Counted from the stretch's first letter, positions 1 through 9,355 are shown. The stretch is DNA of 64,000 nt from Nocardioides coralli (GCF_019880385.1 NZ_CP082273.1:3224001-3288000), one strand, 5' to 3'. A program made the numbers and translations. The notes: generated by a model from the letters alone, not told the origin.

Positions 1-245
1 TCGAGGCAGTGGCCGGCCACGACGCGCCAGCCGTCGGCGACCACGCGGTCGCGGGTCTCCGTGAGCAGGCGGGTCTTGCCGACGCCGGCATCGCCGGCGA
101 CGAGCACCGAGGAGGCGCGCGGATGCTCGGCGCGGCGGTCCTCGTCGAGCCACGCCACGAGCTGGTCGAGCTCGGTGTCGCGGCCGACGAGGACGCTGCT
201 GGTGTGGGTCGCCACGCCGTCCATCATGGCGTGGCTCGCCGTCAT
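1..245 (-). CDS. Partial: N-terminus of an ATP-binding LuxR/MalT-like regulator
   Basis: Only the first 81 codons are in the window; the frame runs off the left edge. The protein begins MTASHAMMDGVATHTSSVLVGR. The VGRDTELDQL stretch (about residues 21-30) and the Walker A loop GDAGVGKTRL (about residues 50-59) are typical of the AAA module at the start of large actinobacterial LuxR-family regulators and predicted ATPases. No Walker B, TPR or HTH region is visible, so the DNA-binding class cannot be settled. The gene starts 15 bp after a 44-codon gene on the same strand, so the two are probably co-transcribed. The ribosome binding site is weak; starts at codon 6 or 7 are possible. Confidence 0.75.
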   Translation of the reverse strand, partial: MTASHAMMDGVATHTSSVLVGRDTELDQLVAWLDEDRRAEHPRASSVLVAGDAGVGKTRLLTETRDRVVADGWRVVAGHCL

Positions 246-260
246 CACGCGCGGCGCTTC

Positions 261-395
261 TCAGCGCGTCCGGCGGCCCGGGCGGGCCCACCGGGTCCTG
301 CGGGTGCCCGAACGGCGGCCGGTCCCGGCCTCCAGCATCCGCTCCCTGCGGTAGGCCAGCTCGTAGTCCAGGTACGGGTTGGTGTTCTGGTGCAT
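261..395 (-). CDS. Small 44-aa basic protein of unknown function
   Basis: This short gene encodes MHQNTNPYLDYELAYRRERM followed by an Arg/Gly-rich tail. The start is chosen because a clear Shine-Dalgarno sequence (GAGGAGCGAGAGAG) sits just upstream of the ATG; a longer upstream extension lacks this. The opening, with a Tyr-Leu-x-x-Glu-Leu-Ala pattern followed by a basic helix, resembles short actinobacterial proteins that I know only as hypothetical. No membrane segment or enzyme motif is visible. It lies directly upstream of the partial ATPase regulator and probably shares its transcript. The function is unknown. Confidence 0.6.
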   Translation of the reverse strand: MHQNTNPYLDYELAYRRERMLEAGTGRRSGTRRTRWARPGRRTR

Positions 396-442
396 CTCTC
401 TCGCTCCTCGTTCATCCGTGTGACGAGGTCGAGATTCGCTCC

Positions 443-499
443 CTGAGGTAGGGCCCTCCATCGGGCGCGTGCCCTATCTCGCGGGAGCGACTACCTCAG
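443..499. promoter_or_regulatory. Inverted repeat CTGAGGTAG ... CTACCTCAG upstream of the small-protein operon
   Basis: Two perfect 9-bp arms (443-451 and 491-499) lie in the gap between the end of hutI and the start of the small gene at 395. The adjacent words TCGCTCC and GGAGCGA are also inverted copies of each other. The wide 39-nt spacing fits two half-sites better than one compact operator. No regulator can be named. Confidence 0.25.
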
Positions 500-507
500 A
501 TGGCCGG

Positions 508-1671
508 TCAGGCGGGTCGACCGCCCTCCCAGACCCCCGCGACCAAGGGGACGCCCGGGCGGTAGGCGAGGTGCACGTGCGACGGGGCGTCGAGCAGCAC
601 CAGGTCGGCCCGCTTCCCGGGGGCCAGGACGCCGACGTCGTCGCGCCGCAGCGCCCGGGCGCCGCCGGCCGTGGCTGCCCACAGCGCCTCGGCCGGAGTC
701 ATGCCCATCTCGCGCACCGCCAGCGCGATGCAGAGCGGCACCGAGGAGGTGAAGCACGAGCCCGGATTGCAGTCGCTGGCCAGCGCGACCGTGACGCCGG
801 CGTCGAGGAGCCGCCGCGCGTCGGGGTAGGGCTGCCGGGTCGAGAACTCCACGCCCGGGAGCAGGGTCGCGACGGTCCCGCTGTCGGCGAGCGCGTCCAC
901 GTCGTCGTCGGTGAGGTAGGTGCAGTGGTCCACGGCCGCCAGCCCCAGCTCGGCGGCGAGCCGGACCCCGCCGCCGTAGCTGAGCTGGTTGGCGTGGAGC
1001 CGACCGCGCAGCCCGGCGGCCTCACCCGCCCGCAGCACGGCGCGGGCCTGGTCGACGTCGAAGGCCCCCTCCTCACAGAACGCGTCGATCCAGCGCGCGT
1101 GGGGCACGGCGGCCTCCAGCATCGGACCCGTCACCAGGTCGACGTACGCCGACGGGTCCGCGTCCGCGGGGACCACGTGCGCGCCGAGGAAGGTCGTCTC
1201 GTCGGTGAACTGCCGCGCCACGGCCAGGCTGCGGGCCTCGTCGTGGACGGAGAGCCCGTAGCCGCTCTTGATCTCGATCGTCGTGGTGCCCTGCCGGCGC
1301 ATCTCGGCGACGAGCCGGGCGACGTGGCTGGTGAGCTGCTCGTCCGTCGCGGCGCGCGTCGCCGCGACGGTGGTCCGGATGCCGCCGGCGGCGTAGGACT
1401 CTCCCGCCATCCGGGCCGCGAACTCCGCGGCGCGGTCGCCGGCGAAGACGAGGTGGCTGTGGCTGTCGACGAAGCCGGGGATCACCGCACGGCCCCCGGC
1501 ATCGACGTGCTGGTCGGCGGCGGGCGCCTCGGTGGCCGGACCCACCCAGGCGACCGTGCTGCCCTCGACCACGACCGCGGCGTCGTGCAGCGGCCCGTCG
1601 GGTGCGTTGGTGGTCAGCTCGCCGATGTTGGTGATGACGGTGCTGGTTCCCGCGCTCGTCCCGGTGCTCAT
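508..1671 (-). CDS. hutI: Imidazolonepropionase HutI
   Basis: This 387-aa protein catalyses the third step of histidine breakdown, opening the imidazolone ring of 4-imidazolone-5-propanoate to give N-formimino-L-glutamate. It is a cytoplasmic amidohydrolase. The metal-binding HxH lies in [11 protein letters not shown] (His71, His73). Further signatures are the IEIKSGYGL stretch, the [11 protein letters not shown] segment with a metal-ligand His, DHCTYL, and the late Asp in LASDCNPGS. Length matches the family. The ATG overlaps the hutF stop by 4 bp (ATGA), so translation is probably coupled. It is the last gene of the M20 hydrolase-hutF-hutI operon. Confidence 0.95.
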   Translation of the reverse strand: MSTGTSAGTSTVITNIGELTTNAPDGPLHDAAVVVEGSTVAWVGPATEAPAADQHVDAGGRAVIPGFVDSHSHLVFAGDRAAEFAARMAGESYAAGGIRTTVAATRAATDEQLTSHVARLVAEMRRQGTTTIEIKSGYGLSVHDEARSLAVARQFTDETTFLGAHVVPADADPSAYVDLVTGPMLEAAVPHARWIDAFCEEGAFDVDQARAVLRAGEAAGLRGRLHANQLSYGGGVRLAAELGLAAVDHCTYLTDDDVDALADSGTVATLLPGVEFSTRQPYPDARRLLDAGVTVALASDCNPGSCFTSSVPLCIALAVREMGMTPAEALWAATAGGARALRRDDVGVLAPGKRADLVLLDAPSHVHLAYRPGVPLVAGVWEGGRPA

Positions 1672-3026
1672 GACCACAGCCTCCCGATCGCCTCGTCGAG
1701 CTCGCGCCCGACCTCCTCGCCGTCCCCCTGCCGGAACACGACCCGGCCGTCGGTGACGACGTGCGTGACGTCGGCCGCCGACGCGGCGAAGACCGCCGTG
1801 TGCTCGTCGGCGCCGCTGCCGGCCGTCCGGGGGCTGGTGGTGTCGACCGTCACCAGGTCTGCCCGCTGTCCCACCGCGATCGCCCCCGCGTCGTCCCAGC
1901 CGAGGGACCGGTGGCCCTGGACGGTCGCGACGTCGAGCAGCTCGGTCGCCGTCCAGTGGCCGCGCTGCTGGGTGGCCAGCCGCTCGTCGAGCTCGAGGGC
2001 GCGCATCTCCTCGAACGGGTCGACCACCGCGTGGCTGTCGCTGCCGAGGGTCAGCCGGACCCCGGCCTCGTGCAGTCGGCGGCCGGGACCGATGCCGTCG
2101 CCGAGGTCGCGCTCCGTGGTCGGGCAGAAGCCGGCGTACGCACCGGGCTCGGCGAGCATGCGCACGTCGTCCTCGACGAGGTGGGTGGCGTGGACGGCGG
2201 TGGTCATCGGCCCGAGGACGTCGTGGTCGGCGAGCAGCTCGGTGGGGGTGCGGGCGTACGTCGCGACGCAGGCCTGGTTCTCGGCGACCTGCTCGCTGAC
2301 GTGCACGTGGAGAGGCCGACCCTGCGCCCACTCCGCGACCGCGGGCATCGCCTCCGCGGGCACGGCACGGACGGAGTGGATCGCAGCCCCGAGGACGACG
2401 CCGTCGTCCGGCATCGCGTCGACGCGCTCGCGCCAGCGGTCGACGTCGCCGTCGCTGAAGCGGCGCTGCACGCCCGCGACGGGCTCGCCGAAGCCGGCGG
2501 AGAGGTAGCAGGTGTCGAGGAGGGTGAGCCGGATCCCCGCCTCGCGCGCGGCCGCGACCAGGGCGTGCGACATCTCGTTGGGGTCGGCGTACGGCGTGCC
2601 GTCGGGCTGGTGGTGGAGGTAGTGGAACTCGCCGACGGCGGTCATGCCCGCGGCCACCATCTCGCGGTAGACCGCGCGGGCCAGGTCGAAGTACGTCCCC
2701 GGGTCGAGCCGGTCGGCGACGGCGTACATCTGGTCCCGCCAGGTCCAGAAGGTGCCCCGCTCGCGCTGGGTCCGGCCCCGCAGCGCCCGGTGGAAGGCGT
2801 GGCTGTGGGTGTTGGCGAACCCGGGGAGGGTGAGGCCGGTCAGGGGGATCGCGGTTTCCCCGGTCGGCCGGGGAAACCCGACGTTGTCAGGCGTTGCAAC
2901 ACCGGACAACGTGGGAAATCCCCCGACAACCTCGACGCGCGTGAAGCGGCCGTCCGTGATCTCGACCAGCACGCCGTCGTGGACCGCGCCGTCGACCAAC
3001 GCCCGCTCGAGGAGGTACGCCGTCAC
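1668..3026 (-). CDS. hutF: Formimidoylglutamate deiminase HutF
   Basis: The 452-aa product converts N-formimino-L-glutamate to N-formyl-L-glutamate and ammonia, the fourth step of the HutF-type histidine pathway. The amidohydrolase signature [16 protein letters not shown] (His74, His76) and the VGEFHYLHH and [11 protein letters not shown] motifs support the call. The GTG start overlaps the upstream stop (GTGA). Residues about 39-58 are encoded by two consecutive DNA palindromes and look like an extra segment in the otherwise short N-terminal beta-barrel region before the metal motif. The frame is intact, so the enzyme is probably still functional. This insertion is described as its own feature. 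Confidence 0.93.
   Translation of the reverse strand: MTAYLLERALVDGAVHDGVLVEITDGRFTRVEVVGGFPTLSGVATPDNVGFPRPTGETAIPLTGLTLPGFANTHSHAFHRALRGRTQRERGTFWTWRDQMYAVADRLDPGTYFDLARAVYREMVAAGMTAVGEFHYLHHQPDGTPYADPNEMSHALVAAAREAGIRLTLLDTCYLSAGFGEPVAGVQRRFSDGDVDRWRERVDAMPDDGVVLGAAIHSVRAVPAEAMPAVAEWAQGRPLHVHVSEQVAENQACVATYARTPTELLADHDVLGPMTTAVHATHLVEDDVRMLAEPGAYAGFCPTTERDLGDGIGPGRRLHEAGVRLTLGSDSHAVVDPFEEMRALELDERLATQQRGHWTATELLDVATVQGHRSLGWDDAGAIAVGQRADLVTVDTTSPRTAGSGADEHTAVFAASAADVTHVVTDGRVVFRQGDGEEVGRELDEAIGRLWS
2853..2912. repeat. Tandem palindromes embedded in the hutF coding sequence
   Basis: A first palindrome (2853-2878) has 11-bp perfect arms, GGTTTCCCCGG and CCGGGGAAACC, around a TCGG loop. A second (2881-2912) has outer arms ACGTTGTC and GACAACGT around a central self-complementary GTTGCAAC, with two mismatched pairs overall. 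A GGGAAATCCC-like flank follows. Together they encode about 20 residues inside HutF. This resembles a small palindromic mobile repeat that inserted in frame, but no second copy was seen in the window. Confidence 0.7.
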
Positions 3027-4237
3027 GACGCCAGCCGCTCGAGGGTGTCGGCCAGGGCCGAGACGCCGACCAGGCAGTCGGCCGTGGCCGCGTGCTCCTC
3101 CGGCGAGTGGGACACCCCTGTCGGGTTGCGCACGAAGAGCATCGCCGTCGGGACTCCCGCCGCCGACAGGATCCCGGCGTCGTGGCCGGCTGCGGTCGGG
3201 ATGATCGGCCAGTCACCCTCGGCGTGGTCGGCGGCGATCCGGGCGGCCAGGTCGGGGTCGAAGGAGACCAGTCCCGACACCGACTCGGCGGTGACCTCCA
3301 GGGTCGTGCCGTCACGCCCGGCCCGCTCGGTCGCCTGCCGGGTCACCGCGTCGACGAGGGAGGCGACCTCCTCCTCGGTGTCGGCCCGCGCGTCCAGCCA
3401 GGCCGTCACCCGCGAGGGCACGGCGTTGGTGCCGTTGGGCTCGACGTGCACCCGCCCGAAGGTGGCCCGCGCGTCGGCGAGCCGGGCCTGCTTGTTGGCC
3501 GCCAGCGCCGTCATCGCATAGCTGAGCATGGGGTCTCGCCGGTCCTCCATCCGTGTGGTGCCGGCGTGGTTGGCCTCCCCGGTGAAGTCGAAGCGGTAGC
3601 GTCCGTGCGGCCAGATCCCGCTAGCGACCCCCACAGCCGCGCCGCGGTCGACCAGGTCGCGCCCCTGCTCGACGTGGAGCTCCACGTAGCAACCGATCCT
3701 CCCGTCGAACAGGCCCCGCCATGTGGGGTCGTCGGCCACGCCGAAGCCGGCCGCCTCGACCGCGTCGCGGAGCCGCACGCCGTCGCGGTCCCGCAGGTCC
3801 CTGGCCTGCTCCCACGTGGTTGCACCGGTGGCCAGCCGCGACCCCAGGCACGCCAACCCGAACCGCGACCCCTCCTCCTCGACGAAGGCGGCGACCCCGA
3901 TCGGGCGGGTGGGCACGAAGCCACGCGACCGCAGCAGGTCGACCGCCGCGAACGCGGAGACCACGCCGAGCGGCCCGTCGAAGGCACCGCCGTCGAGCAC
4001 CGAGTCCAGGTGGGAGCCGGTCAGGACCGCAGGACCCTCGGCGGCCGGCGGCTGCCACCACGCCACCAGGTTCCCCACCAGGTCGGGCTCGACGTGGAGG
4101 TCACGGGCTCCCGCCTGCTCGGCGAACCAAGCGCGGAGCTCGGCGTCGGTGCTGGTCCACGGCTGCCGGAAGTACCCGCCGCTCGTGGCCGACCGCCCGA
4201 TCGGCGCGAGGTCGGCCCACATCTCCTCGAAGCCCAT
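3023..4237 (-). CDS. M20-family amidohydrolase (allantoate amidohydrolase / N-carbamoyl amino-acid hydrolase type) in the hut operon
   Basis: The 404-aa protein belongs to the binuclear-metal M20/M28 amidohydrolases. Visible metal and substrate motifs, in order, are GSHLDSVLDGGAFDG, VEEEGSRFG, ELHVEQG, HAGTTRM, AGHDAGIL and a C-terminal GVSHSPEE. It is first in an operon with hutF and hutI, joined by a GTGA overlap. No HutG-type N-formylglutamate deformylase is present in either hut operon, so this enzyme is a reasonable candidate for releasing formate from N-formylglutamate; that role is inferred from position only. The promoter carries the same palindrome as the hutH promoter. A start 5 codons later, at a second Met, is possible. 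Confidence 0.85.
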   Translation of the reverse strand: MGFEEMWADLAPIGRSATSGGYFRQPWTSTDAELRAWFAEQAGARDLHVEPDLVGNLVAWWQPPAAEGPAVLTGSHLDSVLDGGAFDGPLGVVSAFAAVDLLRSRGFVPTRPIGVAAFVEEEGSRFGLACLGSRLATGATTWEQARDLRDRDGVRLRDAVEAAGFGVADDPTWRGLFDGRIGCYVELHVEQGRDLVDRGAAVGVASGIWPHGRYRFDFTGEANHAGTTRMEDRRDPMLSYAMTALAANKQARLADARATFGRVHVEPNGTNAVPSRVTAWLDARADTEEEVASLVDAVTRQATERAGRDGTTLEVTAESVSGLVSFDPDLAARIAADHAEGDWPIIPTAAGHDAGILSAAGVPTAMLFVRNPTGVSHSPEEHAATADCLVGVSALADTLERLAS

Positions 4238-4292
4238 GGCACCAGTCCAGCGCCCGCGGGTGCCCCCGCACAAGCACGGACCCACGGCCCCG

Positions 4293-4308
4293 GTCTCGGA
4301 TGCGAGAC
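4293..4308. promoter_or_regulatory. Candidate IclR (hut) operator, copy 1
   Basis: GTCTCGGATGCGAGAC is a 16-bp palindrome with one mismatch. It lies between the divergent M20 hydrolase (start 4237) and nitroreductase (start 4325). It differs by one base from the perfect palindrome in the hutH/iclR intergenic region, so both hut operons probably answer to the same IclR regulator. Its position just upstream of the nitroreductase start suggests that gene may also be controlled. Confidence 0.65.
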
Positions 4309-4324
4309 GTGGCACCCTGCCGCC

Positions 4325-4933
4325 ATGGAGTTCCAGGAGGTCGTGGACCGGCGCCGGATGGTGCGCAGCTACACCGACGAGCCGGTCGACCCGGCGGTCG
4401 TCGACCGGGCGCTGCACAACGCCACCCGGGCCCCCAGCGCCGGGTTCAGCCAGGGCTGGGCGTTCGTGCTGCTCGACCAGCCCGACGCCGTACGCCGCTA
4501 CTGGGAGGCGAGCACCGATCCCGCCGCCCTGGCCGACCCCGACCGGTGGCTGCGCGGCATGCTGCCGGCTCCCGTCATCGTGATCCCGTGCTCCAGCAAG
4601 GCCGCCTACCTCGACCGCTACGCCGAGCCCGACAAGGGGTGGGCGGACCGCGACGAGTCGCGCTGGCCGATGCCCTACTGGCACCTCGACACCGCGATGG
4701 CCAGCCTGCTGATCCTGCAGACCGTCGTCGACGCCGGCCTGGGGGCGCTGTTCTTCGGCATCCCGGCCCACCGGCAGGACGACGTACGACGCGAGTTCGC
4801 CATCCCCGACAGCCACGACCCGATCGGCGCGATCACCATCGGCCACCCGGCCGACGGAGTGGGCGCGCGTGGCTCTGCGTCGACCCGCCGGCGCGTGCCG
4901 ACAGCTGAGGTGGTCCACCGCGGTCGGTGGTGA
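4325..4933 (+). CDS. Nitroreductase family protein
   Basis: This 202-aa protein is an FMN-dependent nitroreductase-fold oxidoreductase. It opens with the family signature MEFQEVVDRRRMVRSYTDEP, followed by ATRAPSAGFSQGW, where the Arg and Ser contact FMN phosphate. The C-terminal part has GLGALFFGIP and a GAITIGHPAD-like strand, as in NAD(P)H nitroreductases. The substrate is unknown. A CACCCT hexamer ends 6 nt before the ATG, so the mRNA may be leaderless. The hut-type palindrome 17 bp upstream suggests co-regulation with histidine catabolism. The last 25 residues are unusually Arg-rich. Confidence 0.85.
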   Translation: MEFQEVVDRRRMVRSYTDEPVDPAVVDRALHNATRAPSAGFSQGWAFVLLDQPDAVRRYWEASTDPAALADPDRWLRGMLPAPVIVIPCSSKAAYLDRYAEPDKGWADRDESRWPMPYWHLDTAMASLLILQTVVDAGLGALFFGIPAHRQDDVRREFAIPDSHDPIGAITIGHPADGVGARGSASTRRRVPTAEVVHRGRW

Positions 4934-4978
4934 CCCTCCGTCCACGCCCCGCGACCCGGCGGCGGGCACACTGGGGGC

Positions 4979-5539
4979 ATGGCCGGCCCGGACGACGAGC
5001 GCCGCGAGCCGCCCTCGCGGGCGGCTGATCGTGCCGCGGCCCGCCGACGGATCCAGCAGCAGCAGACCTGGGTCGACCTCCAGGTGCAGCAGGCGATGGC
5101 CCGCGGCGACTTCGACCACCTGCCGGGGGCGGGCAAGCCGATCGAGGGGCTGGGGCAGCAGCACGACGGCGACTGGTGGCTCAAGCAGCTCGTCGAGCGG
5201 GAGCGGATCACCGGTGTGCTGCCGCCCGCGCTGCAGCTGCGCAAGGACGACGCCGAGCTGGACGGGAAGCTCGACACGATCTCGGCCGAGCGGCAGGTGC
5301 GCGAGGAGCTCGAGGACTTCAACGCGCGGGTGATCCGGGCGCGCTACACGCCCGTCGACGGCCCGCCCCTGGTGACCATGCCCCGCGACGTCGACGCCGA
5401 GGTCGAGCGCTGGCGCGAGCGTCGCGAGGCGCGCAGGTCCGCCTCGGTGGCGACTCCGGAGGTGGTTCCAGGGCGGCGTCGCGGCTGGCTCTCCCGGGTG
5501 TCGGGTTGGTCATACCGACGCCGGCGAGGCCGCTGCTAG
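4979..5539 (+). CDS. DUF1992 (DnaJ-homologue subfamily C member 28-like) protein
   Basis: The 186-aa protein carries the conserved DUF1992 core at about residues 28-110, including [16 protein letters not shown], the [13 protein letters not shown] motif and a [10 protein letters not shown] helix. This domain is found alone in bacteria and in the human DNAJC28 protein; its biochemical function is not known. There is no J domain, signal peptide or membrane segment, and the C-terminus is Arg-rich. A CACACT hexamer ends 6 nt before the ATG with no Shine-Dalgarno sequence, consistent with a leaderless transcript. It is followed closely by the CoA-ester lyase pair. Confidence 0.8.
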   Translation: MAGPDDERREPPSRAADRAAARRRIQQQQTWVDLQVQQAMARGDFDHLPGAGKPIEGLGQQHDGDWWLKQLVERERITGVLPPALQLRKDDAELDGKLDTISAERQVREELEDFNARVIRARYTPVDGPPLVTMPRDVDAEVERWRERREARRSASVATPEVVPGRRRGWLSRVSGWSYRRRRGRC

Positions 5540-5549
5540 GTTCCGCGGC

Positions 5550-6614
5550 ATGCGACCCGCCAAGGACTTCTTCCGGCCCCTCGCCGTGGGCGCCCCCGAG
5601 CCGCTGCGCTCGATCCCGGCGCGGCCGAGCCGGGCCATCCACTTCTTCGACCCGAGCAACGAGAAGATGGCCGGCAAGGTCCCGGACATGGTCGGCAAGG
5701 TCGACGTCCTCCTCGGCAACCTCGAGGACGCCGTCAAGGCCGACCGCAAGGAGGCCGCCCGCGCCGGGCTGGTGAAGATCGCACAGGCGACCGACTTCGG
5801 CCCCACCCAGCTCTGGACCCGGATCAACGCCCTCGACAGCCCGTGGGTGCTCGAGGACCTCACGACGCTGGTCACCGAGATTGGCGACAAGCTCGACGTG
5901 ATCATGGTGCCGAAGGTGCAGGGCGCGGAGGACATCCACTACGTCGACCGGCTGCTGGCCCAGCTCGAGGCCCGGGCCGGACTGCAGCGCCCGCTGCTGG
6001 TCCACGCCATCCTGGAGACCGCCCGCGGCGTCGCCAACGTCGAGGAGATCTGCGGTGCCAGCCCCCGGATGCAGGGTCTCTCGCTCGGTCCCGCCGACCT
6101 CGCCGCCGACCGCCGGATGAAGACCACGCGCGTCGGCGGTGGCCATCCCGGTTACCTGGTGCGCCAGGACCCGGACCCGGAGCAGCCCGACCAGGCGCGC
6201 ACGACCTACCAGCAGGACCTGTGGCACTACACGATCGCGCGGATGGTGGACGCCTGCGCGATGCACGGCATCTACCCCTACTACGGGCCGTTCGGAGACA
6301 TCTCCGACGAGGTCGCGACCGAGGACCAGTTCCGCAACGCGTTCCTGCTCGGCTGCGTCGGCACCTGGAGCCTGCACCCCAAGCAGATCGCCATCGCCAA
6401 CCGGGTGTTCAGCCCCAGCGTCGACGACATCCGCCACGCCCGCCGGGTCGTGGCCGCGATGGGCGACGGCACCGGTGCGGTGATGCTCGACGGGAAGATG
6501 GAGGACGACGCCTCCCTCAAGCAGTGCCTGGTCATGGTCGAGCTCGCCGAGCAGCTGGCCGAGATCGACCCCGAGCTCAAGGCGGCCTACGACGCCATCG
6601 AGGTGGCGGAGTGA
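5550..6614 (+). CDS. HpcH/HpaI aldolase / CitE-family CoA-ester lyase (larger paralogue)
   Basis: This 354-aa TIM-barrel lyase is related to L-malyl-CoA and beta-methylmalyl-CoA lyases, which cleave or form C-C bonds in acyl-CoA esters with Mg2+. Motifs include [16 protein letters not shown] (metal-binding Glu/Asp), [24 protein letters not shown] and [14 protein letters not shown] near the active site. A paralogue follows with a GTGA overlap, so the two are probably expressed together and may form a mixed complex or act on successive CoA esters. TAGGTT ends 7 nt before the ATG, suggesting a leaderless mRNA. The exact substrate cannot be read from the sequence. Confidence 0.85.
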   Translation: MRPAKDFFRPLAVGAPEPLRSIPARPSRAIHFFDPSNEKMAGKVPDMVGKVDVLLGNLEDAVKADRKEAARAGLVKIAQATDFGPTQLWTRINALDSPWVLEDLTTLVTEIGDKLDVIMVPKVQGAEDIHYVDRLLAQLEARAGLQRPLLVHAILETARGVANVEEICGASPRMQGLSLGPADLAADRRMKTTRVGGGHPGYLVRQDPDPEQPDQARTTYQQDLWHYTIARMVDACAMHGIYPYYGPFGDISDEVATEDQFRNAFLLGCVGTWSLHPKQIAIANRVFSPSVDDIRHARRVVAAMGDGTGAVMLDGKMEDDASLKQCLVMVELAEQLAEIDPELKAAYDAIEVAE

Positions 6615-7486
6615 CCGCCGACGACGGGGTCCTCCGGCCGCGCCGCTCCGTCCTCTACATGCCCTCGTCCAACGCCCGCGCGCTGGAGAAGGCGAAGGGC
6701 ATCCCCTGCGACGGCCTGATCCTCGACCTCGAGGACGCGGTCGCCCCCGACGACAAGCCCGCCGCCCGGGACGCAGCCTGCGCGGCGGTGGCCTCCGGCG
6801 AGTACGGGCGGCGCGAGGTGACCATCCGGGTCAACGGCGCCGACACCGCCTGGCACGCCGACGACCTGGCGGCCGCCTGCGCCGCCGGGCCCGACGCGAT
6901 CGTCGTCCCGAAGGTCGACAGCGCCGATGCCGTGCTCGCCCTGGTGGAGGCCATGGCCGGCCACGACGCTCCCGACCACACCAAGCTCTGGGCGATGCTC
7001 GAGACGCCGGCCGCCATGCTGCACGCCGAGGAGATCGCCTCGGCCGCCGACCGGCTCACCGTGCTCGTCATGGGCACCAACGACCTCGTCAAGGAGCTCT
7101 ACGCCGAGCACGTGCCCGGCCGCCAGCCGCTGCTCCCCGGGCTCGGGCTGGGGCTGCTCGCCGCCCGGGCGAGCGGCAAGGCGATCCTCGACGGCGTCTA
7201 CAACGACGTGAAGGACGCCGACGGCTTCCTGGCCGAGTGCCGGCAGGGACGCGAGATGGGCTTCGACGGCAAGACCCTCATCCACCCCGGCCAGGTCGAG
7301 GGCGCCAACGAGACGTTCGCCCCGAGCGGGGAGGCGGTCGAGGACGCCCGCGGCATCCTCGAGGCCTGGGAGGCCCGCGACTCGGGGGTGGTCACCTACC
7401 GGGGCCGGATGATCGAGAACCTCCACGTCGAATCGGCCCGCCGCACCCTCGCGGTCCACGAGGCGATCGTGGCCCTGCAGGACTGA
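6611..7486 (+). CDS. CitE-like CoA-ester lyase (malyl-CoA lyase type)
   Basis: The 291-aa protein starts at a GTG overlapping the previous stop (GTGA). It shows the CitE/malyl-CoA lyase signatures [33 protein letters not shown] (metal-coordinating acid), [18 protein letters not shown] and [12 protein letters not shown]. It likely cleaves or synthesises a beta-hydroxyacyl-CoA such as malyl-CoA or citramalyl-CoA. It is the shorter and more typical partner of the lyase just upstream, and the coupling suggests a joint role. No CoA transferase or dehydratase lies next to the pair, so the pathway is undetermined. Confidence 0.87.
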   Translation: MTADDGVLRPRRSVLYMPSSNARALEKAKGIPCDGLILDLEDAVAPDDKPAARDAACAAVASGEYGRREVTIRVNGADTAWHADDLAAACAAGPDAIVVPKVDSADAVLALVEAMAGHDAPDHTKLWAMLETPAAMLHAEEIASAADRLTVLVMGTNDLVKELYAEHVPGRQPLLPGLGLGLLAARASGKAILDGVYNDVKDADGFLAECRQGREMGFDGKTLIHPGQVEGANETFAPSGEAVEDARGILEAWEARDSGVVTYRGRMIENLHVESARRTLAVHEAIVALQD

Positions 7487-7533
7487 CCCCAAGTCCGGCG
7501 ACACCGGGCGCCGGCTCTGCCACGATCGGCGGC

Positions 7534-8805
7534 ATGTCCGCGGTGCAGCAGGTCGCCCTCGCCCACGAGGGGAAGGTGCTCGTCACCGACGCCGGGCTGC
7601 TGCCGGAGCAGGAGCTCGGTGAGGACGACTCCGACGACGGCTACCGGCTCGCGCTCGAGCTGGTCGGTGCCGACGTCTTCCTGGCCCCCGTCGTCCGGCT
7701 GGCGGCCCGGCGCTACCTCGCCGTGGTCGGCTGTCGCGCGCTGCCGCTGCCCCCGGGACGGTGGGTCCCGCTGGCGGAGCTGTCGGGCCAGGTCGGCGAG
7801 GTGGGTGAGGTCGTGGCCCGCTGCGTCCGGGAGCACGAGGTGGACCCGCCCGCGCTCCGTCCGGCGTGGTTCCGGCCGGGCTGGTACGACGCCGTCGAGG
7901 CGTGGGTCGACGCGGCGCTCGACCGGGCCGGCCGCCGGCGTACGGGCGTGATGCGGTTGGTGCGCACCTGGTCGCTGTCGACGGTCCTGCGGATCCCGAC
8001 GTCGGACGGTGAGCTGTGGTTCAAGGCCCCTTGCGACCTGTTCCGGGCCGAGGGGGCGATCCACCGCGCGATCGGACGCCACTTCCCCGACGACGTGCCG
8101 GTCCTGGTCGCCGTGGACGAGGAGCGCGGCTGGCTGCTGATGGAGGAGATGGGAGGCGCGACCGAGGGCAGCCGCGCGGAGGGCGCCGGCCCGGCGCTCG
8201 CAACGCGGTGGGCCGAGGTCCAGATCGCTTCGCTGCGGATGCTCGACGACCTGCGCGCCGCCGGCGGGCTGGTCCGCGACGCGGAGGTGATGGTCCGCGA
8301 CTTCCGCACGGTGCTGGACGCCGCCACCGACCTGCCGGGCCTCGCCCCCGACGAGCTGGTGGCGATCCTCGACGTGGCCGACGAGGCCGCGGCGATGGTG
8401 CGGGAGCTGTGGGCGTGCGGGATCCCCGACACGCTCGCCCACGGTGACCTCCACGTCGGCAACGTCGCCTGGGACGGCACGGCGCTGCGGGTCTACGACC
8501 TCACCGACGCCTGCATCAGCCACCCGTTCCTCGACGGCTGCCACCTCGCCCTCTTCGACGACCGGCACCCACCCGACCACGAGCTCATCGACGCCTTCGT
8601 CGCGCCGTGGCGGGCCGCGTTCCCGCACGCCCGGGTGGACGACGCGATCCGGCTCGCGCCCGTGGCCGACCTGGTGTTCCAGGCCGACACCTTCGACCGG
8701 ATCCGGCGGGCGACCGAGCCGGCGTCGGCGTACGAGCTTGGCACCCTGCTGCCCTGGCTGCTCGGTCGGCTGCCCGCGGCCGTCGCGGCCGCGCGCCGCA
8801 CCTGA
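7534..8805 (+). CDS. Aminoglycoside-phosphotransferase-fold kinase-like protein
   Basis: The 423-aa protein has a poorly conserved N-terminal region (about 1-130) and a C-terminal kinase-like lobe. The catalytic loop HGDLHVGNVAWDG (His303, Asp305) and the following VYDLTDACISHPFLD segment match the Brenner and metal-binding motifs of the APH/choline-kinase fold. The ATP-lobe signature is weak (LWFKAPCDLFRAEGAIHRA, with the Lys and Glu expected for ATP contact). The substrate is unknown; resistance, sugar or amino-alcohol phosphorylation are all possible. CACGAT ends 7 nt before the ATG, so the transcript may be leaderless. Its stop codon lies one base from that of the convergent YjbR gene. 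Confidence 0.75.
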   Translation: MSAVQQVALAHEGKVLVTDAGLLPEQELGEDDSDDGYRLALELVGADVFLAPVVRLAARRYLAVVGCRALPLPPGRWVPLAELSGQVGEVGEVVARCVREHEVDPPALRPAWFRPGWYDAVEAWVDAALDRAGRRRTGVMRLVRTWSLSTVLRIPTSDGELWFKAPCDLFRAEGAIHRAIGRHFPDDVPVLVAVDEERGWLLMEEMGGATEGSRAEGAGPALATRWAEVQIASLRMLDDLRAAGGLVRDAEVMVRDFRTVLDAATDLPGLAPDELVAILDVADEAAAMVRELWACGIPDTLAHGDLHVGNVAWDGTALRVYDLTDACISHPFLDGCHLALFDDRHPPDHELIDAFVAPWRAAFPHARVDDAIRLAPVADLVFQADTFDRIRRATEPASAYELGTLLPWLLGRLPAAVAAARRT

Positions 8806-8806
8806 C

Positions 8807-9223
8807 TCACCCGCGCTGCTCGAGCGCCGCCACGCGCCGGGGGCCGGCGGTCATCCGGTAGCTCGCGTCGAGCAGCTCGGCGACCTCGTCCCAGTCGACG
8901 TCGTTCACGCTCGCCTCGTCAGTCAGGTCGAGGTCGACACCCAGCCAGCCCGCACCACCGAGATAGGGCGGCACGAAGCTCCGCTCGTCCGCCAGCAGCG
9001 CCTCCCGCTCGCCCGGGTCGAGCAGGACGACCACGCAGTGAGGCCGCTGCACCCACTCGCCGTCCGCCTTGACCGACCACCCGTAGTAGGCGAACACCTT
9101 GGTGGTGAAGAACGCAGGTCGGCCGTGCGAGACCTTCTCCGCGGCGTCCGGGAGGGCCAGCGCGAGCTCGCGCACCCGGGCCAGGAACGGGTCGGCGTCG
9201 TCGAACATCTGCGGGTGCGCCAC
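8807..9223 (-). CDS. MmcQ/YjbR-like protein
   Basis: This 138-aa protein has the compact YjbR (CyaY-like fold) pattern: a short N-terminal helix with ELALALPDAAEKVSHGRPAF, then FAYYGWSVKADGEWVQRPHCVVVL, and a C-terminal helix ending RMTAGPRRVAALEQR. Members are single-domain proteins of uncertain role, sometimes linked to DNA binding. The GTG start giving VAHPQMFDDADPF is preferred because GACAGT ends 6 nt upstream, like other leaderless genes here; the ATG five codons later would also leave a complete domain. It is downstream of hutU but separated from it by a tandem repeat, so it is probably a separate unit. Confidence 0.8.
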   Translation of the reverse strand: MAHPQMFDDADPFLARVRELALALPDAAEKVSHGRPAFFTTKVFAYYGWSVKADGEWVQRPHCVVVLLDPGEREALLADERSFVPPYLGGAGWLGVDLDLTDEASVNDVDWDEVAELLDASYRMTAGPRRVAALEQRG

Positions 9224-9282
9224 ACCCCCACTGTCCCAGACCTGTCGACGCCGACGCAGGCACCGGATGCAGGACCTGCCGG

Positions 9283-9355
9283 AGTGACGGCTCACCCGCG
9301 ATCGAAGCTGCGCAAGTGACGGGTCGGCCCGGTTCGAGCCTGCAGAAGTGACGGG

